Shown here: positions 34,522 through 42,638 of the stretch, piece after piece
Layout: every line of letters starts with the position of its first letter
Numbering within the stretch: position 1 is the stretch's first letter
DNA from: Streptomyces sp. NBC_00483
GTDB taxonomy: Bacteria > Actinomycetota > Actinomycetes > Streptomycetales > Streptomycetaceae
Length of the DNA stretch: 64,000 nucleotides
Assembly: GCF_036013745.1 (NCBI RefSeq)
Contig: NZ_CP107880.1
Location: 3,348,001 to 3,412,000 of the forward strand
Direction: 5' to 3'
Notes under the pieces: model-generated
What the model was told of the DNA's origin: nothing
What the model saw: the letters and a program-made list of their open reading frames with translations, nothing else
Databases searched by the model: none
Program-made: the position numbers and the translations under genes

Positions 34522-35846
34522 CCACCCCCGCCACCTCCGCCGTCCTCGCCTCCGAGGACGCCCAGCGCGAAGTAGTCGAACTCTGCGCCGAGTTGATCCG
34601 CTTCGACACGTCCAACCCGACCAGCGACGAGCGGGCCTGCGCCCGCTGGGTCGAGGACAAGCTCACCGAGGTCGGCATCGAGTCCGAGTTCGTGGAGAGC
34701 GCGCCGGGCCGCTCCAGCGTCATCGCCCGCATCGAGGGCACCGACCGCACCCGCGGCGCCCTCCTCGTCCACGGCCACCTCGACGTCGTCCCCGCCGACG
34801 CCACCGAATGGCAGGTCCCGCCCTTCTCCGGCGAGATCCGCGACGGCTATCTCTGGGGCCGCGGCGCGATCGACATGAAGGACACGGTGGCCGTCATGCT
34901 GGCCACCGCCCGCCACTTCGCGCGTACGGGTACGAAGCCGTCCCGCGACCTGGTCCTCGCGTTCCTCGCCGACGAGGAGGCGGGCGGCAAGTTCGGCGCG
35001 CACTGGCTGGTCGAACACCGCCCCGACCTCTTCGAGGGCGTCACGGAGGCCATCGGCGAGGGCGGCGGATTCTCGTACGCCCTCGACGACACCCGCCGCC
35101 TCTACCCGATCGAGAACGCCCAGCGCGGCATGGCCTGGATGGAACTGACGGCGAACGGCCGTGCCGGCCACGGTTCATCGCCCAACGCCGAGAACGCGGT
35201 CACGGACCTCTCCGAGTCCCTCACCCGCATCGGCCGCCACACCTTCCCCATCCACCTCATCGAACCCGTACGCGCCCTGCTCCAGGAGGCCGCCGACCTC
35301 CAGGGCGTGGAGATCGACTTCGAGGCCGACGACCTGGACACGGAACTCGCGAAGCTCGGCCACGTAGCGGACTTCATGCAGGTGGTGCTCCGCAACTCCG
35401 CGAACCCCACCATGTTCACGGCCGGTTACCAGACCAACGTGATCCCCGGAAAGGCGACGGCCCGCGTCGACGCCCGCTTCCTCCCCGGCCACGAGCAGCA
35501 ACTCCTCGACGCCATCGACGCGTTGCTCCTCCCGTCCGTCTCCCGCGAGTGGGTCAACCACGACATCGCGATGGAGACGACCTTCGACGGCCCCCTCGTC
35601 GACGCCATGTGCGACGCCGTCCGCGCCGAGGACCCGGACGGCCACCCCGTCCCGTACTGCAACCCGGGCGGCACCGACGCCAAGGCCTTCACCCACCTCG
35701 GCATTCGCTGCTTCGGCTTCAAGGGCCTGAAGCTGCCCGCCGACCTGGATTACGGGCGTCTGTTCCACGGGGTGGACGAGCGGGTGCCGTTGGAGGGGCT
35801 GCGGTTCGGGGTGCGGGTGATGGTGCGGCTCTGGCAGGCGTGCTGA
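34518..35846 (+). CDS. M20-family metallohydrolase
   Basis: 442 residues from ATG 34518, overlapping the permease stop. Di-zinc M20 motifs: LLVHGHLDVVPAD (ligand His and catalytic Asp), GRGAIDMKDTVAVML (bridging Asp), LVLAFLADEEAGGKFGAHWL (Glu pair), and RVDARFLPGH in the dimerisation lid. It hydrolyses peptide or amide bonds of small substrates, for example N-acyl or N-carbamoyl amino acids. Last gene of the IclR-facing operon; a long hairpin terminator follows 15 bases after the stop. Confidence 0.92.
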   Translation: MTTPATSAVLASEDAQREVVELCAELIRFDTSNPTSDERACARWVEDKLTEVGIESEFVESAPGRSSVIARIEGTDRTRGALLVHGHLDVVPADATEWQVPPFSGEIRDGYLWGRGAIDMKDTVAVMLATARHFARTGTKPSRDLVLAFLADEEAGGKFGAHWLVEHRPDLFEGVTEAIGEGGGFSYALDDTRRLYPIENAQRGMAWMELTANGRAGHGSSPNAENAVTDLSESLTRIGRHTFPIHLIEPVRALLQEAADLQGVEIDFEADDLDTELAKLGHVADFMQVVLRNSANPTMFTAGYQTNVIPGKATARVDARFLPGHEQQLLDAIDALLLPSVSREWVNHDIAMETTFDGPLVDAMCDAVRAEDPDGHPVPYCNPGGTDAKAFTHLGIRCFGFKGLKLPADLDYGRLFHGVDERVPLEGLRFGVRVMVRLWQAC

Positions 35847-35860
35847 GGGCCGCACGCGGG

Positions 35861-35917
35861 GGGGGGACTGTGACGTGTGGCCACGATTTGGTCGTGGTTA
35901 CGCGTCACAGTCCCCCC
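35861..35917. terminator. Long hairpin terminator
   Basis: A 26-base arm (35861-35886, starting GGGGGGACTGTGACG) pairs with 35892-35917 with only three mismatches or wobbles. It closes on a five-base loop. It ends the DUF1177-permease-M20 operon. Confidence 0.8.
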
Positions 35918-35963
35918 TCCCCCTCCGACCTCAGCCCCGCCCGCGTAGGGCAAAGTGATCAGC

Positions 35964-36629
35964 ATGAGCATCACAAGCCACAGCCACACCCCCTCCCCGG
36001 AGATCCTCGCCGCCTTCGAGAGCGCCAAGGGATTCATGCCGCGCGGTGAGGGACTCGCGCTGTACGGCGCCGCCGTCGAGGCCGGGGCGCTCGGGCTGCC
36101 GCTCCTTGAGGTCGGGACGTACTGCGGGCGGTCGACCATCCTGCTCGCCGACGCCGCACGCGCGGCCGGCGTGAGCGCGCTCACCGTCGACCACCACCGC
36201 GGCAGCGAGGAGCAGCAGCCGGGCTGGGACTTCCACGACCCGGAGACCGTGGACCCGGCGGTGGGGCTCATGGACACCCTCCCCACGTTCCGGCGCACGC
36301 TGCACGCGGCGGGCCTGGAGGACCACGTGGTCGCGCTCGTCGGGAAGTCGCCGCAGGTGGCGAAGGCCTGGGGCGGGCCGCTCGGGCTCGTCTTCATCGA
36401 CGGCGGGCACACCGACGAGCACGCCACCGCGGACTACGAGGGCTGGGCCCCGCACGTCGCCGACGGCGGCTACCTCGTCATCCACGACGTCTTCCCCGTG
36501 AAGTACGACGAGTGGACGGGGCAGGCGCCGTACCGCGTGTACCAGCGGGCACTCGCGTCCGGGGCGTTCACCGAGGTCTCTGAGTGCGACTCGCTGCGCG
36601 TCCTGCGCCGAAGTGGCGCAGGGATCTGA
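35964..36629 (+). CDS. Class I SAM-dependent methyltransferase
   Basis: 221 residues from ATG 35964 (MSITSHSHTPSPEI); GTG 35955 is an alternative, and neither has a strong ribosome site. The Rossmann-like MTase_24 core shows LLEVGTYCGRSTILLADAAR (SAM motif I), ALTVDHHRGSEE (motif II), and LVFIDGGHTDEHATADYEGWAPHV (motif IV), then YLVIHDVFP. The methyl acceptor is not evident. It shares a strand with the amidase gene that follows after 22 bases. Confidence 0.88.
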   Translation: MSITSHSHTPSPEILAAFESAKGFMPRGEGLALYGAAVEAGALGLPLLEVGTYCGRSTILLADAARAAGVSALTVDHHRGSEEQQPGWDFHDPETVDPAVGLMDTLPTFRRTLHAAGLEDHVVALVGKSPQVAKAWGGPLGLVFIDGGHTDEHATADYEGWAPHVADGGYLVIHDVFPVKYDEWTGQAPYRVYQRALASGAFTEVSECDSLRVLRRSGAGI

Positions 36630-36651
36630 GCCCACGGTTAAGGTCAGCAAC

Positions 36652-37695
36652 GTGTCGTATGTAGGTCCGGAACCCGATGGCTTCGATCCCGATGGGTGGG
36701 ACGGCAGTGGCGGATCGCCACGCCGCCGCTTCAGCGGGCGTCCCGTACTCGTCGCCTTTGCCGCGCTGGTGCCGACGGCGCTCGCGGCGTGGCTGGTGTG
36801 GCAGGTCGTGAGCGGGCCGGGTGAGAGCGAGCCGCCGAAGGTGCTGCCCGCGCCCGGCCAGTCCTCGACCGTCTCGCCCTCGCAGAACTCGCAGGACTCC
36901 CAGGGCTCGCAGGGCGGGAAGGCCTCGGCGAGTCCGGCGCCGTCGAAGTCCGAGAAGCGGTCCGCCTCGCCGTCGAAGTCGAAGGCGTCCAAGGAGCCCG
37001 CCAAGCCCGCCGGCGGCTCCGGCCCCCTCAGGGGCAAGCTCGTCGTCATCGACCCCGGCCACAATCCGGGCAACTTCCGGCACACGACCGAGATCAACCG
37101 GTCGGTGAACGTGGGCAACGGCTCCAAGGAGTGCGACACCACCGGTACGTCGACGAACGCGGGCTACACCGAGGCCCGGTTCACGCTGGACGTGGCGAAG
37201 CGCATGCGGACGGTCCTTGAACGGCAGGGCGCGACCGTCCAATTGACCCAGAACGGGAATCGCGCCTGGGGCCCCTGCGTCGACGAGCGCGCCAGGATCG
37301 GCAACACCGCGAAGGCCGACGCCGTCGTCTCCGTCCACGCGGACGGCTCGGGCGAGGGCAACCGCGGCTTCCATGTGATCCTTCCCGCATCCGTGCGCGC
37401 GGGAGCCGCCGACACCACGCCGATCGTGAAGCCCTCGCGCGACCTCGGCGAGCGGATCGCGGGCCGCTACGTGAGGGCCACGGGCCAGGCCCCGTCGAAC
37501 TACGTCGGTGGCGGCACGGGCCTCGACACCCGCAGTGACCTGGGAGGACTCAACCTCTCCAAGGTTCCGAAGGTCTTCATCGAGTGTGGCAACATGCGGG
37601 ACTCGCAGGACGTCGAGCGACTGACCTCGGACGCGTGGCGGCAGAAGGCGGCGCAGGGCATCTCTGAGGGAATCATGAGTTTCCTCGGCGGGTAA
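36652..37695 (+). CDS. Membrane-anchored N-acetylmuramoyl-L-alanine amidase (Amidase_3)
   Basis: 347 residues. GTG 36652 (VSYVGPEPDGFDPDGW) is preferred, with AAGG upstream, over an in-frame start at 36613. One transmembrane helix (VLVAFAALVPTALAAWLVWQVV, residues about 32-53) is followed by a Ser/Lys/Pro/Gln-rich linker of about 75 residues. Then comes the zinc amidase domain: LVVIDPGHNPGN (His ligand), YTEARFTLDVAKRMR (Glu), ADAVVSVHADGS (His) and the catalytic Glu in VFIECGNMRD. It cleaves the MurNAc-L-Ala bond in peptidoglycan outside the membrane. The linker is long enough to cross part of the cell wall. Confidence 0.93.
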   Translation: MSYVGPEPDGFDPDGWDGSGGSPRRRFSGRPVLVAFAALVPTALAAWLVWQVVSGPGESEPPKVLPAPGQSSTVSPSQNSQDSQGSQGGKASASPAPSKSEKRSASPSKSKASKEPAKPAGGSGPLRGKLVVIDPGHNPGNFRHTTEINRSVNVGNGSKECDTTGTSTNAGYTEARFTLDVAKRMRTVLERQGATVQLTQNGNRAWGPCVDERARIGNTAKADAVVSVHADGSGEGNRGFHVILPASVRAGAADTTPIVKPSRDLGERIAGRYVRATGQAPSNYVGGGTGLDTRSDLGGLNLSKVPKVFIECGNMRDSQDVERLTSDAWRQKAAQGISEGIMSFLGG

Positions 37696-37823
37696 CTGTC
37701 ACCCTATGGATCTCGGCAGACACTCCCCGGACCCGGGCGATAGTGTCCTCCGTACGATGTGGGGCCACCCCTGCGCTATGCGCCGCCTCCACCGATGACC
37801 GGACGACTGACGAAGGACTTGAA

Positions 37824-38693
37824 GTGAATATCCGCTCCCTCACTCGAGGCGACGGCGTGGTGATCGGAGCAGCGGTATTGCTGTTGATCGCCTCGTTCCT
37901 CGATATCTACTCGTACGACGGGGCGCCCGACAGCGTCGAGTTCCCGAATTCCTGGGAGAGCGGCCCGCTTCTCATGAGCGTGGTGCTCGCGGGCGTCATC
38001 GGTGCCGTGCTCATCGTGCTCAGCCGCGGTACGGCGCAGCCCCGCAAGGTCGCGGGGATCGACCTCGGCCAGTTCGGCCTCGCGGCCACGGTGCTGGCGG
38101 CGTGGGCGGCGCTCGGCAACGTCTTCGACCCGGCCGGCGGCATCGACAACATGGGCAGCGGCGCGTCCGACGGTCCGACCGCCGGCATCGGCCTCATCCT
38201 CAGCCTCGTCGCCACGCTGATCATGGCCGCCGCCGCGATCGCGACGCCGCTGGTCCCGGCCCTGAAGGGCGCCCTCCTCGGCGCCCCGCGCCCGCAGCAG
38301 CCGCAGCCGTACGGCGGTCAGCCGCAGCAGGGTTACGGCTACCCGGGTGCCCAGCAGCAGCCCGGCGGCCCCGGCCAGCACCAGCCCTACGGCGCACAGC
38401 AGCCCGGTCCCGGCCAGCAGCAGCCGTACGGTGGCCAGCCGCAGCAGCAGGGTGGCGCCCCGGCGCCGCAGGCCGCCGCGCAGCCGCAGGCCGCGGACTT
38501 CTCGCCGTTCTGGTTCGCCGTGCCGGTGCCGCGCCCGCTCTTCGCGGAGGACGGATCGCAGGCCCAGATCGCGGAACTGGCGCCCGGTACCTGGTACTTG
38601 GCGGTCGAGCAGCGGGGCCCCGGCCTCGTCGCCCAGACCCAGGACGGCCGCCGCGGCGTGCTCCAGGACACCACGGGGATCCAGCGCGGCTGA
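37824..38693 (+). CDS. DUF5336 membrane protein with Gln/Pro/Gly-rich linker
   Basis: 289 residues from GTG 37824 (VNIRSLTRGDG), with GAAGGAC upstream. Four hydrophobic helices lie within residues 10-145. A low-complexity linker follows, made of imperfect repeats of PYGGQPQQ/QQPGPGQ type (about 150-225). The C-terminal 60 residues form a small domain (FWFAVPVPRPLFAEDGSQAQIAELAPGTWYLAVEQRG). The function is unknown; such linkers resemble those of DUF4190/GYF-like streptomycete membrane proteins. A hairpin terminator follows. Confidence 0.82.
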   Translation: MNIRSLTRGDGVVIGAAVLLLIASFLDIYSYDGAPDSVEFPNSWESGPLLMSVVLAGVIGAVLIVLSRGTAQPRKVAGIDLGQFGLAATVLAAWAALGNVFDPAGGIDNMGSGASDGPTAGIGLILSLVATLIMAAAAIATPLVPALKGALLGAPRPQQPQPYGGQPQQGYGYPGAQQQPGGPGQHQPYGAQQPGPGQQQPYGGQPQQQGGAPAPQAAAQPQAADFSPFWFAVPVPRPLFAEDGSQAQIAELAPGTWYLAVEQRGPGLVAQTQDGRRGVLQDTTGIQRG

Positions 38694-38712
38694 CCCCGGC
38701 CGAAGTCTTTCG

Positions 38713-38748
38713 AGGCCCCTCGCCCGTCTTCCGGGTGGGGGGCCTTTC
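38713..38748 (+). terminator. Hairpin terminator
   Basis: AGGCCCCTCGCCCG pairs with CGGGTGGGGGGCCT with one wobble and one mismatch around a short loop, followed by TTTC. It ends the DUF5336 transcript. Confidence 0.7.
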
Positions 38749-38776
38749 GCGTACAGTCGCGCACCGAAAGCCTGAA

Positions 38777-38791
38777 CTGATGGTCCATCAG
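38777..38791. promoter_or_regulatory. CTGATG-N3-CATCAG palindrome
   Basis: A perfect 6-3-6 inverted repeat, CTGATGGTCCATCAG. It differs from the CTGACG-N3-CGTCAG family only by a symmetrical C-to-T change. It lies 26 bases upstream of the F420-type oxidoreductase start. Confidence 0.6.
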
Positions 38792-38817
38792 ATATGTCCT
38801 CGGACATGGGGGTGCAC

Positions 38818-39828
38818 ATGCGGCTCGGAATCGCACTCGGCTACTGGGGGCGCGGACCGAACCCCGATCATCTTCAACTCGTGCGTGATGCCGAGGAGTT
38901 GGGATACGAATCGGTGTGGACGGCGGAGTCCTGGGGCAGTGACGCGTTCACCCCGCTCACCTGGTTCGCCGCGCACACCTCGCGGATCAGGCTCGGCACG
39001 GCGATCGCGCAGATGGCCGCCCGCTCCCCCACCACGACCGCGATGCACGCGCTCACCCTGGACCACCTGTCGGGCGGCCGGATGATGCTGGGCATGGGGC
39101 TCTCAGGGCCGCAGGTCGTGGAGGGCTGGTACGGGCGCCCGTTCCCCCGCTCCCCGCTGACGGCCACCCGCGAGTACGTGGACGTGGTGCGGCAGGTGCT
39201 GCGGCGCGAGGGACCCGTCGAGGTCGACGGGCGGTTCCACTCGCATCCGTACCGGGGCGAGGACGGCACCGGGCTCGGCAAGGCCCTCAAGCCGATCACG
39301 CACCCCCTGCGCCCCGATCTGCCGATCCTGCTCGGCGCGGAGGGGCCGAAGAACATCGCGCAGACCACGCGGATCGCGGACGGCTGGCTGCCTCTGTACT
39401 GGTCGCCGAAGCGGACGGACGTGTACGAGGCGTCGCTCACCGACCTGCCCGAAGACTTCACCATCGCGCCCATGGCCCGCGCGAAGGTCTGCGACGATGT
39501 CGCCGAGGGGCTGCTCCCGGTGAAGGCGATGCTCGGCTTCTACATCGGCGGCATGGGGCACGCGACCCGCAACTTCCACGCCGATCTCATGGCGCGCATG
39601 GGGTACGAGGCCGAAGCCCGGCACATCCAGGACCTGTTCGCCGAGGGGCGCAAGGAGGACGCGGTGCTCGCCGTGCCGGACGCGTTCGCCGACGAGATCT
39701 CGCTCGTCGGACCGCGTGAACGGATCGCGGAGCGGCTGGAGTTGTGGCGCAAGGGCCCGGTGACGGACCTGCTGGTCCTGTCCCCGGACCCGCACACGCT
39801 GCGCGTACTGGCCGAGCTGAACTCGTAG
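38818..39828 (+). CDS. LLM-class F420-dependent oxidoreductase (Rv3520c-like)
   Basis: 336 residues from ATG 38818 (MRLGIALGYWGRG), chosen by comparison with relatives; ATG 38806 would add four residues. Luciferase-like TIM barrel: LGYESVWTAESWGSDAFTPL, RIRLGTAIAQMAARSPTT, LGMGLSGPQVVEGWYGRPF. The stretch GLGKALKPITHPLR and onward LPILLGAEGPKNIAQTTRIADGWLP matches M. tuberculosis Rv3520c, which lies in the steroid-catabolism region and KstR regulon. It uses reduced coenzyme F420 (or FMN) for a hydride transfer; the substrate is unknown. The palindrome upstream links it to the other steroid-type genes here. Confidence 0.92.
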   Translation: MRLGIALGYWGRGPNPDHLQLVRDAEELGYESVWTAESWGSDAFTPLTWFAAHTSRIRLGTAIAQMAARSPTTTAMHALTLDHLSGGRMMLGMGLSGPQVVEGWYGRPFPRSPLTATREYVDVVRQVLRREGPVEVDGRFHSHPYRGEDGTGLGKALKPITHPLRPDLPILLGAEGPKNIAQTTRIADGWLPLYWSPKRTDVYEASLTDLPEDFTIAPMARAKVCDDVAEGLLPVKAMLGFYIGGMGHATRNFHADLMARMGYEAEARHIQDLFAEGRKEDAVLAVPDAFADEISLVGPRERIAERLELWRKGPVTDLLVLSPDPHTLRVLAELNS

Positions 39829-39841
39829 GCCCTGAAGGGCG

Positions 39842-40405
39842 CTAGGAGCCCTTCGTGAGTTGCGAGGCCGACGGGACCTTGTTCGTCACTTCGGCGCCCG
39901 CGTCCTTGCCCGCGTCCTTGACGCCGCTGATGACCTCGTTGAAGGAGGAGGTCACGTCGCCGAGGCCCTCGCCCTTGCGCAGCTTGGTCGACAGACCCTT
40001 CAGCGACGCGATGCCGGCCGACAGCGGTCCGACTGCCTTCGAGAGCGTCGGGTCGCCCTCGGCGTTCTTCGAGGCGGCCTTCAGCCGGTTGTACGTGAAC
40101 GCGCCCGCGAGGCCCGCCTTGACGAGCGCGAACCTGCGGCCGTCCGCACCGGCCTTGAACTTGCCCGCGCGGTACGGCTTCACGATCCACTGATACGTGG
40201 CACCCGCCGCGAGCCCCGCGTTCGCCGCGAACCTGGTCTTGGCGAACTTCTGCTTCTCGGCCTTCGTGGTGGCGCTCGACGACGCCTTGGTCGCGGACGC
40301 CGAGTCACTGTCGGAGCCGCACGCGGTCGCGCCGGCGAGCAGCGCGCCGCACAGCATCAGGGCCGTGAGCAGACGTCGCAGGGGAAGAGGGGAACGGGTT
40401 ACCAC
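39842..40405 (-). CDS. Putative lipoprotein
   Basis: 187 residues. The N-terminus MVTRSPLPLRRLLTALMLCGALLAGATAC is a signal peptide in two parts, basic then hydrophobic, ending in a lipobox-like GATAC, followed by a Ser/Asp/Ala-rich tether (GSDSDSASATKASSS). The mature part is alpha-helical and Lys/Ala/Gly-rich (AGLAAGATYQWIVKPYRAGKF; LKAASKNAEGDPTLSKAVGPL). No family recognised. Probably attached to the outer face of the membrane. Convergent with the F420-type gene; the stop region forms a small GAAGGGC/GCCCTTC hairpin that may terminate both. Confidence 0.82.
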   Translation of the reverse strand: MVTRSPLPLRRLLTALMLCGALLAGATACGSDSDSASATKASSSATTKAEKQKFAKTRFAANAGLAAGATYQWIVKPYRAGKFKAGADGRRFALVKAGLAGAFTYNRLKAASKNAEGDPTLSKAVGPLSAGIASLKGLSTKLRKGEGLGDVTSSFNEVISGVKDAGKDAGAEVTNKVPSASQLTKGS

Positions 40406-40423
40406 CGACTACCTCCGTGGCTG

Positions 40424-40471
40424 AAGTGGCACTCGTGGCAGCGTCACCCGGCCGCTGCGCGTGTGCCACTT
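40424..40471. promoter_or_regulatory. Large imperfect dyad between divergent genes
   Basis: AAGTGGCAC (40424-40432) and GTGCCACTT (40463-40471) are exact complements. Inside them GCAGCG and CGCTGC pair again around a short loop. It lies in the 117-base gap between the divergent lipoprotein and small membrane protein genes, so it may be a shared operator. Confidence 0.45.
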
Positions 40472-40522
40472 GAGGAAGCCCGTACGGGTTTGATCGGGGT
40501 CGACGCGGCAACCCGGAAGAAC

Positions 40523-40819
40523 ATGTCTGCGAATCGGCATTACCGAGGGACCAACGAGGCCGCCCGGACCGTGGCGATCGTCGCCGATGCACTGGCCGTG
40601 ATCCTGGGCCTGTGGATCCTGATGTACCTACTGGACGCGAACCGCGGCAACGACCTGGTCCAGATCGTCCACGACGCGTCCGCGTGGCTGGCCGGCTGGT
40701 CCCATGACCTCTTCACGTTCGACGCGGACTGGGCCCGCGTCGTCGCCGGCTACGGCCTCGCGGCCGTCGTCTACCTCTTCATCGGCCACGCGATCGCCAA
40801 CCGACTGCGCAGGTACTAG
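40523..40819 (+). CDS. Small two-helix membrane protein
   Basis: 98 residues from ATG 40523, with GGAAGAAC upstream. Two strong hydrophobic helices (VAIVADALAVILGLWILMYLL in two parts, and VVAGYGLAAVVYLFIGHAIA) are separated by a soluble stretch with DLVQIVHDASAWLAGWSHDLFTF. It ends NRLRRY. No family recognised; conserved-looking and GC-rich at third positions. The stop codon overlaps that of the convergent alpha/alpha-barrel gene by four bases. Confidence 0.78.
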   Translation: MSANRHYRGTNEAARTVAIVADALAVILGLWILMYLLDANRGNDLVQIVHDASAWLAGWSHDLFTFDADWARVVAGYGLAAVVYLFIGHAIANRLRRY

Positions 40820-41901
40820 TCCCTGTCGGCCGGGCAGCAGTCCGGCTCGACGCCGGTCGGCAGGAGGTCGCCGCCGAACACGGAGCACGTGGCCTCGTCC
40901 CCGCCGAGGGCCGCCACCGCGAGCAGCACGGAGCCCGCGGTCCACGTGGTCAGCTCCTCCGGCCAGATGGCCTTGTCGTCGAAGACGTAGCCCGTCCAGT
41001 ACAGGCCGGTCTTCGGGTCGCGCAGGTGCTGGATGTCCTGGAGGATCTCGAGCGCCCAGTCGGACTCGCCCATCGCCCAGAGCGCGAGGGCGAGTTCGGC
41101 GCTCTCGCCGCCGGTCACCCACGGGTTGGGCACCACGCAGCGCACTCCGAGGCGGGGCACGACGAACGTGTCCCAGTCGGCCTGGATGCGGGCCTTCGCC
41201 TCGGCTCCGCGCACGGCGCCGCCGAGGACCGGGTAGTACCAGTCCATCGAGTAGCGGCCCTTGTCGAGGAACCGCTCGGGGTGGCTGCGGATGGCGTGCC
41301 CGAGCGCGCCGAGCGCCAACTCCCAGTCGGGCTGCGGCTCTTCGCGCTGTTCGGCGATGGCGAGCGCACAGCGCAGGGCGTGGTGGACGGACGAACTGCC
41401 GGTGAGGAGCGCGTCGTTGACGGGCGTGCCGTCCGGCTCGCGCTTCCAGCCGATCTGGCCGCCGGGCTGCTGGAGGCGGAGCACGAACTCCGTCGCCGCG
41501 CACACGGCCGGCCACATGCGGTCGAGGAAGGCGTCGTCGCCGGTGGAGAGATAGTGGTGCCAGACGCCCACGGCGATGTACGCGACGAAGTTGGACTCGC
41601 GCCCGTGGTCCGTCACGTCGTCCGGGTCGCCGTCGCGGTAGGCGGCGAACCAGGAGCCGTCCTCACCCTGGTGCCTGGCCAGCCACTCGTAGGCGCGCCC
41701 GGCGGCCTCGTGCTCGCCGGCCACGTCGAGCGCCATGGCGGCCTCGGTGTGGTCCCACGGGTCGAGGTGGTGGCCGCGGAACCACGGGATGGCCCCGTCC
41801 GCGCGCTGCACGGCGAGTATTCCGGCGACGGTCTGCGCGGCCTGATCCGCCGTCAGCACGCCGGGGAGTACGAGGAGTTCGGTCCGCTCAGGGCTGCTCA
41901 C
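40816..41901 (-). CDS. Alpha/alpha-barrel (prenyltransferase/glycoside-hydrolase-like) protein
   Basis: 361 residues from ATG 41901. Repeated helix pairs with Trp/Gly/Asp-rich turns (GAIPWFRGHHLDPWDHTEAAMAL; LARHQGEDGSWFAAYRDGDP; GQIGWKREPDG; GRYSMDWYYPVLGG; TGLYWTGYVF) form an (alpha/alpha)6-toroid. This pattern is seen in squalene cyclase-like and GH15-like proteins. No signal peptide. It overlaps the methyltransferase stop by four bases and is the last gene of the glycosyltransferase-methyltransferase operon, so it may process a glycan or glycolipid made by that operon. Catalytic residues are not certain. Confidence 0.85.
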   Translation of the reverse strand: MSSPERTELLVLPGVLTADQAAQTVAGILAVQRADGAIPWFRGHHLDPWDHTEAAMALDVAGEHEAAGRAYEWLARHQGEDGSWFAAYRDGDPDDVTDHGRESNFVAYIAVGVWHHYLSTGDDAFLDRMWPAVCAATEFVLRLQQPGGQIGWKREPDGTPVNDALLTGSSSVHHALRCALAIAEQREEPQPDWELALGALGHAIRSHPERFLDKGRYSMDWYYPVLGGAVRGAEAKARIQADWDTFVVPRLGVRCVVPNPWVTGGESAELALALWAMGESDWALEILQDIQHLRDPKTGLYWTGYVFDDKAIWPEELTTWTAGSVLLAVAALGGDEATCSVFGGDLLPTGVEPDCCPADRD

Positions 41902-42638
41902 TCAGCGGCCCCGTCGGCCTTCGGCAGGTGCGGCTTCGTGGCGTACGCGACGAAGCTCTTGCCGACGACGGGGTTGAGGAGCCCCTCGGCGACCCGGGTG
42001 AGCGCCGGCTTCTTCATGATGTCCCAGACCAGGAGCTTGTGGTACGCCTTCACCGGCAGCGCCTTGTCGTTGTCGACGCCGAAGGCGCACTTGAGCCACC
42101 AGTACGGCGCGTGCAGCGCGTGCGCGTGGTGCGTACCGTACGGCTTGAGGCCCGCCTCGCGCATCCGGCCGAGCAGCTCGTCGGCCTTGTAGATGCGGAT
42201 GTGACCGCCCTCGACCTCGTGGTACTCGTCGGAGAGCGCCCAGCAGACCTTCTCGGGGCCGTAGCGCGGCACGGTGACCGCGATCCGGCCGCCCGGCTTG
42301 AGCACGCGCACCATCTCGGCGAGCACCCCCTTGTCGTCGGGGATGTGCTCCATCACCTCGCTGATGATGACGACGTCGAACGACTCGTCGGGGAAGGGGA
42401 GTTGGAGCGCGTCACCCTCCATGGCGGTCGCGGTGGCGCCCGCGGGGGCCTCGCCCGCCTCCTTCATCGCGGCGAACCACTTGGCGACCTCGGCGATCTC
42501 GTCCTTGTTCTGATCGAGGGCGACGACCTGCGCCCCGCGCCGGTAGCACTCGAACGCGTGCCGTCCGGCCCCGCACCCGAGATCGAGGACGCGGTCGCCC
42601 GCGGCGAGCGGGAAACGGGTGAAGTCGACGGTCAGCAC
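41898..42638 (-). CDS. Class I SAM-dependent methyltransferase (Methyltransf_11)
   Basis: 246 residues from GTG 42638 (VLTVDFTRFPLAAGDRVLDLGCGAGRHAF). SAM motif I is RVLDLGCGAGRHAFECYRRG, motif II VVALDQNK, and the post-motif DVVIISEVMEHIPDDKGVLAEMVRVLKPGG is typical. The start overlaps the glycosyltransferase stop by 7 bases and the stop overlaps the barrel gene by 4, giving a tightly coupled three-gene operon. The C-terminal extension (AHALHAPYWWLKCAFGVDNDKALPV) may bind a lipid or sugar acceptor. The acceptor is unknown. Confidence 0.9.
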   Translation of the reverse strand: MLTVDFTRFPLAAGDRVLDLGCGAGRHAFECYRRGAQVVALDQNKDEIAEVAKWFAAMKEAGEAPAGATATAMEGDALQLPFPDESFDVVIISEVMEHIPDDKGVLAEMVRVLKPGGRIAVTVPRYGPEKVCWALSDEYHEVEGGHIRIYKADELLGRMREAGLKPYGTHHAHALHAPYWWLKCAFGVDNDKALPVKAYHKLLVWDIMKKPALTRVAEGLLNPVVGKSFVAYATKPHLPKADGAAE

